From the NCBI GenBank assembly GCA_965651815.1, contig CBFGTJ010000120.1:1-9734 (forward strand): a stretch of 9,734 nucleotides of DNA, given 5' to 3'. Shown here in pieces: positions 1 through 5,484 of the stretch. The translations under genes were made by a program, and so were the position numbers. The notes under the pieces were generated by a model. It had not been told where the DNA came from. It searched no databases and was given only the letters and a program-made list of their open reading frames with translations. This DNA is from CBFGTJ01 sp965651815. GTDB lineage: Bacteria; Actinomycetota; Acidimicrobiia; Acidimicrobiales; Microtrichaceae. Each line of letters begins with the position of its first letter. Position 1 is the stretch's first letter.

Positions 1-307
1 CGCGCTGAAGGGCGCGGGGCTCGTGCGGTCCAAGCGCGGGGTCGGCGGCGGCTACGTGCTCGCCCGCGAGCCGGCGGAGATCACGCTCGCCCAGATCGTC
101 TCCGCGGTCGACGGGCCGATCCGGGCCGGGGACTTCGGCCAGCCGCACACCAACGGTTCGTGCGACCACGAGGGCCAGTGCGTGCTCCTCGCGATCTGGC
201 AGGACGTCGGGGGCCGGATGCGGGCCCTGCTCGAGGCGTACACGCTCGAGGACCTCGCGGCGATCACCTCCGGCGAGCAGCCCTGGCCCGGGGAGCAGGC
301 CGACTGA
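1..307 (+). CDS. Rrf2-family transcriptional regulator, 3' part only
   Basis: This is the C-terminal part of an Rrf2-type winged-helix regulator; its start lies left of the window and the open frame runs in from base 2. The visible protein begins in the wing of the DNA-binding domain with L-x-x-A-G-L-V-x-S-x-R-G followed by GGGYVLAR, then the family's 'ITLAQIVSAVDGPI' segment, and ends with the usual dimerization-helix pattern (W...L...TLEDLAAI). Two cysteines are spaced C-x5-C (codons at 161 and 179). Fe-S members of the family such as IscR and NsrR have a third cysteine six residues further on; here that place is Trp (codon 197), as in several Rrf2 proteins without a classical cluster. The effector is therefore unknown: redox or cysteine sensing is possible but not shown. 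It converges on the rluD-type gene, with 15 bases between the stop codons, so it belongs to a different transcription unit. Family call is firm, function is not. Confidence 0.9.
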   Translation, partial: ALKGAGLVRSKRGVGGGYVLAREPAEITLAQIVSAVDGPIRAGDFGQPHTNGSCDHEGQCVLLAIWQDVGGRMRALLEAYTLEDLAAITSGEQPWPGEQAD

Positions 308-327
308 GCGGCCTGCGCCGCCTCAGT
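303..327. terminator. Probable bidirectional terminator between convergent genes
   Basis: A hairpin lies exactly at the junction of the two convergent genes. The outer arms ACTGAG (303-308) and CTCAGT (322-327) are perfect complements, the inner arms CGGC (309-312) and GCCG (317-320) continue the stem, one C (321) is bulged and the loop is CTGC. This gives ten base pairs that contain both stop codons (305-307 plus strand, 323-325 minus strand). There is no T-run on either side, which is common for terminators in GC-rich actinobacteria. The position makes a shared terminator the simplest reading; the stem is seen, the function is inferred. Confidence 0.55.
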
Positions 328-1264
328 TGAGCTGCGAGAGCACCTCGGCGAGGTCGTCCGGCAGCGGCGACTCGAACTCCACCTCGTCCCCGGTGGACGG
401 GTGCACGAACACCAGGCGGCGGGCGTGGAGGAACGGTCGGGGGACCCGCAGCCGCTGGCGCGCTCCCCCGTACAGCTCGTCGCCGACGACCGCGTGGCCG
501 ATGCTCGCGAGGTGCACCCGGATCTGGTGGGTGCGCCCGGTCTCGAGCTCGCAGGTGAGCAGCGCCACCTCCGCGGGTTCGGAGTAGGTGGCGTCGACCC
601 GGTAGTGGGTGCGCGCGGGCCGCCCGTCGAGGCTGACCGCCATGCGCAGCGGGTCGCGCCGCGACCGGCCGATCGGCGCGTCGATGACCCCCTGGCGGTG
701 CTCCGGGTGGCGCCACACGAGCGCGGTGTAGGTGCGCTCCACGGCGTGGGTGGACAGCTGGTGGACGAGCTCCTCGTACGCGTCGGGGTTGCGTGCGACG
801 ACCATGAGCCCGGAGGTGCCGCGGTCGAGCCGGTGGACCAGCCCCGGCCGGTCCGGCTCCCCCACCTCGCGCAGCTCGGGGTACCTGGCGAGCAGGCCGT
901 GCACGAGCGTGGCGCCCGCGTGGCCGGCCCCGGGGTGCACCACCAGGCCGGGGGGCTTGTCGACCACCAGGACGTCCTCGTCCTCGTGGAGCACCGGCAC
1001 CTCGACCGACGGGTCGGGCTCGACGGTGACCGGTGGGCGCGCCGGGTCCTCGGCGAGGGTGACCACCTCGCCCTCGTGGACGCGGTGCGAGCCCTTGGTG
1101 ACGGTCGTGCCGCCGACCTGCACCCCGCCCTGCTCGACGAGCGCGGCCGCCTCGGAGCGGGAGCACCCGGTGAGCAGCGACACCACGCGGTCGACGCGCT
1201 CGCCGTCGAGCGCCGCCGGCATCTCCTCGGCGAGGAACGGCTCCGCGGCGGGCCCGTCGCTCAC
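323..1264 (-). CDS. rluD: RluA/RluD-type 23S rRNA pseudouridine synthase
   Basis: Converts specific uridines in large-subunit rRNA to pseudouridine; cytoplasmic. The 313-residue protein has an N-terminal S4 RNA-binding domain (about residues 20-75, VDRVVSLLTGCSRSEAAALVE) and the catalytic RluA domain: 'LVVDKPPGLVVHP' at about 99-111, the active-site motif HRLDRGTSG at 144-152 with catalytic Asp147, ETGRTHQIRVHL at 241-252 and GDELYGG at 261-267. Length and order fit bacterial RluD/YlyB proteins. The GTG start at 1264 is chosen because it overlaps the lspA stop as GTGA, implying coupled translation; the frame stays open upstream but the S4 domain starts properly after this codon, and no strong ribosome binding site is visible. 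An rluD-type gene right after lspA is a common arrangement in many bacteria. Which uridines are modified (1911/1915/1917 as in E. coli RluD, or others) cannot be read from sequence, so the symbol is family-level. Confidence 0.93.
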   Translation of the reverse strand: MSDGPAAEPFLAEEMPAALDGERVDRVVSLLTGCSRSEAAALVEQGGVQVGGTTVTKGSHRVHEGEVVTLAEDPARPPVTVEPDPSVEVPVLHEDEDVLVVDKPPGLVVHPGAGHAGATLVHGLLARYPELREVGEPDRPGLVHRLDRGTSGLMVVARNPDAYEELVHQLSTHAVERTYTALVWRHPEHRQGVIDAPIGRSRRDPLRMAVSLDGRPARTHYRVDATYSEPAEVALLTCELETGRTHQIRVHLASIGHAVVGDELYGGARQRLRVPRPFLHARRLVFVHPSTGDEVEFESPLPDDLAEVLSQLN

Positions 1265-1887
1265 GCCGTCCGGCCGCCGTCCTCGTCGCCGACGGGGGAC
1301 CGCCCCGCCGCGGCGCCGCCGTCGTCCGACGGCCCCTCCGGCCCATGCTCGCGGGCCCGCTCGGAACCGAAGCCGACCAGCGCCAGCGCGAGCCCACCGC
1401 AGACGACCGCGGCGTCGGCGACGTTGAAGATCGGCCACCACTGGAGGTCGATGAAGTCGACCACCGCGCCGGACATGAACCCGTCCTCGGCGCGCACGAG
1501 GCGGTCGACCACGTTGCCCAGCGCGCCGCCGGCGACCACGCCGACCAGGACGAGCTGGAGCCGGGAGGTGAGCTTGCGGGCGACCACGAGCAGCACCACG
1601 ACGATCGCGACGGCGACGACGCCGATGATCGGCCCGGCGCTCGCACCCCGTGAGAACGCCATGCCGGTGTTGAACGCGAGGTTCAGCCGCAGGGTCCACA
1701 CGAGGTCGATCGGCGCGGCGTGCACCTCGCAGCCGTAGCCGTCGGCGACCGCGCACAGCTCGTCGAAGGCCCACGCCTTCGAGAGCTGGTCCGCGACGAG
1801 CAGGAGCAGCGCCGTCCCGACGACGAGGCCCCAGCGACGGAGCCCCGCCACACGGGGAGCGGACCGATCCGAGTCGTCGGATGCCAC
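1261..1887 (-). CDS. lspA: Signal peptidase II (prolipoprotein signal peptidase)
   Basis: Membrane aspartyl protease that removes the signal peptide from lipid-modified prolipoproteins. The 208-residue product shows four hydrophobic segments (about 19-35, 84-103, 110-127, 155-174) and the family motifs in order: DQLSKAW (33-39), N-L-A-F-N-T-G-M-A-F (69-78, matching the N-x-G-x-A-F motif), GALGNVVDRL (121-130) with catalytic Asp128, and VVDFID plus FNVAD (154-158) with catalytic Asp158. After the last helix there is a polar Gly/Asp-rich tail of about 34 residues with no recognizable motif, so the protein is somewhat longer than the common 160-170. I chose the GTG at 1887, which lies 7 bases past the upstream stop and has a TAGG five bases before it; GTG at 1851 is a weaker alternative that would drop 12 polar residues. 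It overlaps the rluD-type gene by four bases. Confidence 0.94.
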   Translation of the reverse strand: MASDDSDRSAPRVAGLRRWGLVVGTALLLLVADQLSKAWAFDELCAVADGYGCEVHAAPIDLVWTLRLNLAFNTGMAFSRGASAGPIIGVVAVAIVVVLLVVARKLTSRLQLVLVGVVAGGALGNVVDRLVRAEDGFMSGAVVDFIDLQWWPIFNVADAAVVCGGLALALVGFGSERAREHGPEGPSDDGGAAAGRSPVGDEDGGRTA

Positions 1888-1894
1888 CAGCGGC

Positions 1895-2497
1895 CTAGCG
1901 GAAGCTGCGGGTCTTGTACTCCACGCGCTCGCGTGCGTACGGGATGGCCTCGAGCCGCTCGCGCGGGATCGGCTCGCCGGAGTACTCGCACAGCCCGTAG
2001 GTGCCCTTCTCGAGTCGCTCGAGCGCCGCGTCGATCTCCTCGATCGTCTGCAGCGCCGCCGCGGCACGGGCGAGGTCGAAGTCCCGCTCGACCGCCAGGG
2101 TGTCGCCCTCGCCCGACTCGTCGTCGAACTGCACGTCACCGGGCTCGCGGTCCCGGGCCAGCGCATCGGCCTCGTCGCGCAGGGCCTCCGCCTGGGCCTC
2201 GAGGGTGGCACGCTCCCTCAGGAGCGCCTCCTTCTGGGCCGCCAGGAACTCCTCGTCGAACGGCGACTCACCCGAGCGGCCGTTCGAGGACCGGGCGGGC
2301 GACTTCTTGGCCGGAGCCTTCGCGGGGGCCGCCTTCTTCGCGGGTGCGGCCTTCGCCGCGGGCGCCTTCTTCGCCGGCGCCTTGGCCGGGGCCGCCTTCT
2401 TCGCGGGAGCTGCCTTCGCCGCGGGCGCCTTCTTCGCCGTGGCCTTCTTGGCCGGCGCGGACTTCTTCGCGGGTGTGCTGGCGCGCTTCGCCGCCAT
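1895..2497 (-). CDS. TraR/DksA-like protein with lysine/alanine/proline-rich N-terminal tail and degenerate zinc finger
   Basis: A DksA/TraR-type protein, a family whose members bind in the RNA polymerase secondary channel. The 200-residue product has two parts. Residues 1-68 are a histone-H1-like basic tail of AKKAPA/AKAAPAKK units, including an exact 21-residue tandem repeat (22-42 and 43-63). Residues 79-200 are DksA-like: a helical stretch (about 80-165; FDEEFLAAQKEALLRERATL, then IDAALERLEKGTYGLC) and the finger-like end with I-P-x-x-R-L-x-A-I-P-Y-A. The four zinc-ligand positions keep the DksA spacing (+3, +18, +3) but read Cys170, Ser173, Arg191, Tyr194, so zinc binding is unlikely. 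The ATG at 2497 follows a perfect AGGAGG (2505-2510) at 7 bases. A DksA-like gene between divIVA and lspA is typical of actinobacteria. The tail may bind nucleic acid; that is inference. Polymerase binding is also unproven. Confidence 0.88.
   Translation of the reverse strand: MAAKRASTPAKKSAPAKKATAKKAPAAKAAPAKKAAPAKAPAKKAPAAKAAPAKKAAPAKAPAKKSPARSSNGRSGESPFDEEFLAAQKEALLRERATLEAQAEALRDEADALARDREPGDVQFDDESGEGDTLAVERDFDLARAAAALQTIEEIDAALERLEKGTYGLCEYSGEPIPRERLEAIPYARERVEYKTRSFR
2309..2434 (-). repeat. 63-base tandem duplication inside the DksA-like gene's basic tail
   Basis: Two adjacent 63-base units (2372-2434 and 2309-2371) encode the same 21-residue block, beginning KKAPAAKAAPAKK and ending AKAPA. 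The protein copies are identical and the DNA copies differ at only a handful of positions, mostly third codon bases. This indicates an in-frame duplication kept under selection for composition. Such low-complexity repeats can slip, so tail length may vary between strains. Confidence 0.9.
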
Positions 2498-2556
2498 GTT
2501 CGAGCCTCCTCTCCCATCCGCGGACCTGGCCCCGGACGGGGACGAATGGTTCGTGC

Positions 2557-2584
2557 ACCCTAGTCGGGCGCGACCGCTCGTCAG
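2557..2584 (-). promoter_or_regulatory. Candidate housekeeping promoter for the DksA-like gene
   Basis: In the 83-base gap upstream of the DksA-like gene, reading the minus strand, CTGACG (2584-2579, overlapping the divIVA stop) and TAGGGT (2562-2557) are 16 bases apart. They resemble the actinobacterial primary-sigma pattern TTGAC(N) / TANNNT. Just downstream, near the predicted start of transcription, are two small inverted repeats: ACGAA-TGG-TTCGT (2542-2554) and CCCCG-GA-CGGGG (2530-2541). These could be a repressor site or leader hairpins. The promoter is a pattern match only. Confidence 0.35.
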
Positions 2585-3804
2585 CGACGCCAGCCGAACC
2601 TGCGTGCGCGCGACTCGCCCGCACCCTCGAAGAAGGCCTTCATCGCGTCGTCGTCGAGGTCCACGGCCTCGTTCACCGCGCTGTCGAGCTCCTCCATGTA
2701 CCGGTCACGGTGCGACCCCGTCGGGACCGCCTGGGTGGCCTCGTCGTCCTCCTCGGAGCTCTCGAGCTCGGACTCCAGGCGCGACCAGCTGCCGGGGCCC
2801 CACGAGTCGGCACCCGTGGCGGGGGCCGCACTGCCGGCGCCCTCCTCCCCCTCGGCCGGCGCGCCGGTCAGGTCGAGGAACGCCGTCTGCTCACCGGGGT
2901 CGTCGTCCCCGGCAGCGGGCTCGGCCACCGGCTCGGCGACCTGCGGCTCGGGCTCGGCCGGGGCCTCGGCCACCGGGGCCGCGGGCTGCGCCGCCGGCTC
3001 GGCGGGCTGCTCGACGGGATCGACGGTTGCGGCGTCCTCCTCGGAGGGCGCTGCGGGGGCCGGCTCCACGTCGACGGCACCGGCGGGGGCCGGCTCGGCG
3101 GTGAGCACCTCGTCCGCCTGGATCGTGAGGTTCGGCCGGCTGCCGAGGCGCTCCGGGTCCTCGACGAGCTGCAGGAGCTCCTCGGCGGCCCGGGTGAGCT
3201 CGGTGCGGTAGCCGGCGAGGCGACCCTCGAGCTGCTGGATCACGTCGTTGAGCTGCGCGCGCCGCTCCTCGAGCTGCTGCACCTCCGCGAGGGCCTCGTC
3301 GCGGCGCTCCGCGTACTCCTCCTCGGCACGCTCGGTCGCGCGGCGCCGGAGCTGCTCGGCCTCGGCACGGGCCTCGGCCAGGTCGCGCTCGGCGCGACCG
3401 CGGGCCTCGTCGAGCATCGACTGCGCCTGCGCGCGGGCCTCGGCCATCGTCTCGTCCGCGGTCCTGCGGGCGAGCAGCAGCGTGCGGGCCGCCTGCTCGA
3501 CCTCCGCGTCCTCGTCCGCGGCAGTGGCGGCCGCCTGGCGCAGCCGCTCCTCGGCCTGCTGCACCCGCCGGTCCGCCTCTGCGAGCACCTGGTCGGCGTA
3601 GGTGAGCTTCTGCTCCGCCTCCGCCAACCTCGTCTCGGCCTGGGCGGCGCGCTCCTCGGTGTGGCGGACCCGTGCGAGCAGCTGCGCGAGCGCGGTGCCG
3701 GCCTGCTCCAGGAAGGTCTCGACCTGCTCGGTGTCGTAGCCCTTGCGGCGCTCGGCGAACTCGATCTTCTCGAACAGCTCGGGGGTCAGCTCCATGTCGC
3801 GCAT
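2581..3804 (-). CDS. divIVA: DivIVA/Wag31-type polar growth and division protein
   Basis: Membrane-associated coiled-coil protein that binds curved membrane and organizes wall growth at poles and septa in actinobacteria. The 407-residue product begins with the DivIVA membrane-binding region (residues 4-34, ELTPELFEKIEFAERRKGYD then QVETFL). A long Ala/Glu/Arg/Gln-rich coiled coil follows (about 35-215), then an Ala/Pro/Glu/Asp-rich, presumably disordered linker (about 231-335), an acidic stretch (341-357) and a C-terminal module (364-407) of RYMEELDSAVNEAV, MKAFFEG and RRFGWRR. It is longer than the roughly 260 residues of mycobacterial Wag31, mainly because of the linker. ATG 3804 is chosen since GGGGAG lies 11 bases upstream; ATG 3795 is a close alternative. 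Position after sepF and yggT is the canonical actinobacterial place. The leader carries overlapping hairpins, described separately. Confidence 0.93.
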   Translation of the reverse strand: MRDMELTPELFEKIEFAERRKGYDTEQVETFLEQAGTALAQLLARVRHTEERAAQAETRLAEAEQKLTYADQVLAEADRRVQQAEERLRQAAATAADEDAEVEQAARTLLLARRTADETMAEARAQAQSMLDEARGRAERDLAEARAEAEQLRRRATERAEEEYAERRDEALAEVQQLEERRAQLNDVIQQLEGRLAGYRTELTRAAEELLQLVEDPERLGSRPNLTIQADEVLTAEPAPAGAVDVEPAPAAPSEEDAATVDPVEQPAEPAAQPAAPVAEAPAEPEPQVAEPVAEPAAGDDDPGEQTAFLDLTGAPAEGEEGAGSAAPATGADSWGPGSWSRLESELESSEEDDEATQAVPTGSHRDRYMEELDSAVNEAVDLDDDAMKAFFEGAGESRARRFGWRR

Positions 3805-3823
3805 CGTAGTCGGCACTCCCCTG

Positions 3824-3857
3824 CCCCCCGTGGGACACGAGGGGGTGCGGGGCACCC
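3824..3857 (-). promoter_or_regulatory. Overlapping GC hairpins in the divIVA leader
   Basis: Two stems occupy the 79-base yggT-divIVA gap. Hairpin 2 (3824-3845) pairs CCCCC+CGTG with CACG+GGGGG around a GGA loop, nine base pairs with one bulged A (3840). Hairpin 1 (3843-3857) pairs GGGTGC with GCACCC around a GGG loop. They share bases 3843-3845, so in the RNA only one can form fully. Hairpin 2 ends a few bases before the divIVA Shine-Dalgarno. No T-run follows either stem. Possible roles are an attenuator, RNA processing or translation control; none is demonstrated. Confidence 0.4.
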
Positions 3858-3868
3858 TGGGGCACCCT
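3849..3868. repeat. Perfect 10-base tandem repeat upstream of divIVA
   Basis: GGGGCACCCT occurs twice head to tail (3849-3858 and 3859-3868). Each copy contains a GCACCC that can pair with the single GGGTGC at 3843-3848, so the repeat creates two alternative partners for hairpin 1. The ten-base period would also put two protein sites on the same face of the helix. Confidence 0.75.
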
Positions 3869-3883
3869 CCGCCGGCGCCCCGA

Positions 3884-4132
3884 TCAGCAGATGACGCCGC
3901 GCAGGACGCTGATGCCGAGGAGGATGATCAGCGGCGACAGGTCGAGTGCCGCCGCGCCCAGCCGGACCGGTGGGATGACCCGCCGCAGCGGTCCCATGAT
4001 CCACTCGGTCGCGTCGAACACGATCCGCTGGGCGGTCTCGAGGAAGCCGCTGCCCGGAGGGAACCAGCTCAGGATGATCCTGACGAAGATCACCACGACG
4101 AACAGGTCGAGCAGCAGGCAGATCAGACCCAC
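3884..4132 (-). CDS. yggT: YggT/YlmG family small membrane protein
   Basis: Small integral membrane protein of the YggT family, linked genetically to division genes in Gram-positive bacteria and to chloroplast division homologues; its biochemical role is not established. The 82-residue product has two hydrophobic helices (about 3-24 and 63-81) around a polar segment with the family signature: R-I-I-L-S-W-F-P (18-25), then PLRRVIPPVRLG (48-59) and DLSPLIILL (64-72). It is a single YggT unit, the usual length for actinobacterial members. The GTG at 4132 lies 12 bases after the sepF stop, with only a weak GGCGGG as ribosome binding site, so translation may depend on the upstream gene. No ATG offers a better start. 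Same operon as sepF by spacing and strand. Confidence 0.92.
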   Translation of the reverse strand: MGLICLLLDLFVVVIFVRIILSWFPPGSGFLETAQRIVFDATEWIMGPLRRVIPPVRLGAAALDLSPLIILLGISVLRGVIC

Positions 4133-4144
4133 GTCGCCCGCCGC

Positions 4145-4735
4145 TCAGCGGGTCTCGTCGACGAGGCCACCCTCGCGGAGCCGCCGACGGTCGTCGTCGG
4201 ACACCTCCGCTCCCCTCGGCGTGAGCAGGAAGACCTGGTCGGCGACGCGCTCCATGTCGCCCTCGAGCCCGTAGCAGAGGCCGCTGGAGAAGTCGATGAG
4301 GCGGCGGGACAGGTCGCGGTCCACGCCCTGCAGGTTGACGATCACGGGCTGGTCCCGCTTGAACCGGTCCGCGACCTGTTGCACGTCGTTGAAGCCACCC
4401 GGCGACACCACGAACGGCTTGGCGGTGGAGGGCAGCGGGCGCACGACGCCCCGCTGGGGATCCGGCTCGGGCTCGGGCTCCGGCTCGGTCGCGATCACCC
4501 GGACCCCGCCATCGCCCTCCTCCCAGTCGTCGGAGCGACGGGAGTCGGGCAGCGACCGGACCGTCCGGCCGCCGGTGCGCGGACCGATCGGCCGCGCGAC
4601 CGGCCGCTCCTCGACGACGTCGTCGAGGTCGTCGTCGTAGTCGTCCTCGTACCCCGGATCGCCGTACTCGTCCTCGTAGTACGGATCGCTCCCGAGACCC
4701 AGCCAGGTCCGGGTGTTCTTCATCCAGTTCGACAT
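4145..4735 (-). CDS. sepF: Cell division protein SepF (FtsZ membrane anchor)
   Basis: SepF binds the C-terminal peptide of FtsZ and anchors the ring to the membrane; it is essential in actinobacteria, which lack FtsA. The 196-residue protein shows the N-terminal amphipathic membrane-targeting helix (MSNWMKNTRTWLGL, 1-14). An acidic Tyr/Asp/Glu-rich linker follows (19-43, YYEDEYGD...), then a Pro/Glu run (84-93), and the globular SepF domain (about 104-180) with KPFVVSPGGFNDVQQVADRF, PVIVNLQGVD, RRLIDFSSGLCYGLEG and VFLLTP. The ATG at 4735 is well supported by GAGGAG (4742-4747) six bases upstream; a longer in-frame GTG start at 4771 has no such support. Ring anchoring fits the FtsZ tail encoded nearby. 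Confidence 0.96.
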   Translation of the reverse strand: MSNWMKNTRTWLGLGSDPYYEDEYGDPGYEDDYDDDLDDVVEERPVARPIGPRTGGRTVRSLPDSRRSDDWEEGDGGVRVIATEPEPEPEPDPQRGVVRPLPSTAKPFVVSPGGFNDVQQVADRFKRDQPVIVNLQGVDRDLSRRLIDFSSGLCYGLEGDMERVADQVFLLTPRGAEVSDDDRRRLREGGLVDETR

Positions 4736-4791
4736 GTCAGTCTCCTCGGCGGCGAGTGTAGTTCCGGTCACCCGGCACGAACACGGAGGGG

Positions 4792-5484
4792 TCAGGCGGG
4801 TCCCCGAGGCGGGCGTGGGCCGACGAGCGCGCTGCCCACGCGCACCATCGTCGCACCCGCCTCGACCGCGACCTCGACGTCCCCGCTCATCCCGATGGAT
4901 CGCTCAGGAAGCTCCAGCTCGTCCGCGAGCCGGACGAGGCGTGCGAAGGGCTCCCGCGACAGCTCCGGCGGACCGGGCGGGCCCACGCCCATGAGGCCGA
5001 CCACGTCCAGGCCGAGGTCACGACACGCCCGGACGAGCGCGGGCCCCTCCTCCGGTGGGCACCCGCCACGCCCGGGCAGGCCGGCGAGGTCGAGCTGCAC
5101 GAGGACCCGGGCCCCGGGCGCCCGGCGGGCGATCTCGCGTGCCAACGACTCCCGGTCGACCGACTGCCACAGGTCGACCACGCCCGCCAGCTGGCGGACC
5201 TTGTTCGACTGCAGCCGGCCGACGAAGTGCCAACGGACCGGGAGCTCGATGCCCGCCTCGGCCAGCTCCCGGCGCTTCGCGAGCAGCTCCTGGGCGTAGC
5301 TCTCGCCGAGGTCGACGCAGCCGGCCTCGAACGCCGCCGCGGCCACCTCCGCCGGGTGCCCCTTGGTGACGGCCACGATCCTCACGTCGCGGTCGGTGAG
5401 CTCCGCGATGCGCCGCCGCAGCTGCGCGAGGCGCGCCGCGATCGTCTCGGTCAGCTCCGGGTCCGGTGCCACCCGATGGCTCAT
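4792..5484 (-). CDS. ylmE: YggS/YlmE family PLP-binding protein (PLP homeostasis)
   Basis: Member of the YggS/PROSC family: a single-domain alanine-racemase-like barrel that binds pyridoxal 5'-phosphate and buffers its level, with no confirmed enzymatic reaction. The 230-residue product carries VRIVAVTKG (34-42) with Lys41 as the PLP Schiff-base lysine, GESYAQELLAK (60-70), WHFVGRLQSNKVRQL (85-99), WQSVD (106-110), VLVQLDL (127-133), GLMGVGP (163-169), IGMSGDVEVAVEAG (197-210) and VRVGSALVGPR (214-224). Usual forms are AVSKT, GENYVQE and LSMGMS, so this copy differs at several usually strict places but keeps the lysine and the phosphate-binding end. The ATG at 5484 overlaps the pgeF stop as ATGA. 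No clear Shine-Dalgarno is seen, consistent with coupling. Confidence 0.93.
   Translation of the reverse strand: MSHRVAPDPELTETIAARLAQLRRRIAELTDRDVRIVAVTKGHPAEVAAAAFEAGCVDLGESYAQELLAKRRELAEAGIELPVRWHFVGRLQSNKVRQLAGVVDLWQSVDRESLAREIARRAPGARVLVQLDLAGLPGRGGCPPEEGPALVRACRDLGLDVVGLMGVGPPGPPELSREPFARLVRLADELELPERSIGMSGDVEVAVEAGATMVRVGSALVGPRPPRGPA

Noticed and set aside
401..1738. Long plus-strand open frame opposite the rluD-type gene and lspA
   Set aside because: Antisense shadow; the minus-strand reading contains HRLDRGTSG and the LspA catalytic aspartates.
2309..2434. Repeat cluster considered as a possible CRISPR or intergenic repeat array
   Set aside because: The two units are directly adjacent with no spacers, lie in frame inside a gene and encode the same peptide.
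1720..3894. Very long plus-strand open frame (724 codons) opposite lspA, the DksA-like gene and divIVA
   Set aside because: It is antisense to three well-supported genes, is composed of Arg/Leu/Gly-rich low-complexity sequence, has no recognizable domain, and is the expected shadow of GC-rich codon use on the other strand.
4764..4775. CCGG-TCAC-CCGG inverted repeat upstream of sepF
   Set aside because: Four-base arms are expected by chance in DNA this GC-rich, and nothing else marks the site.
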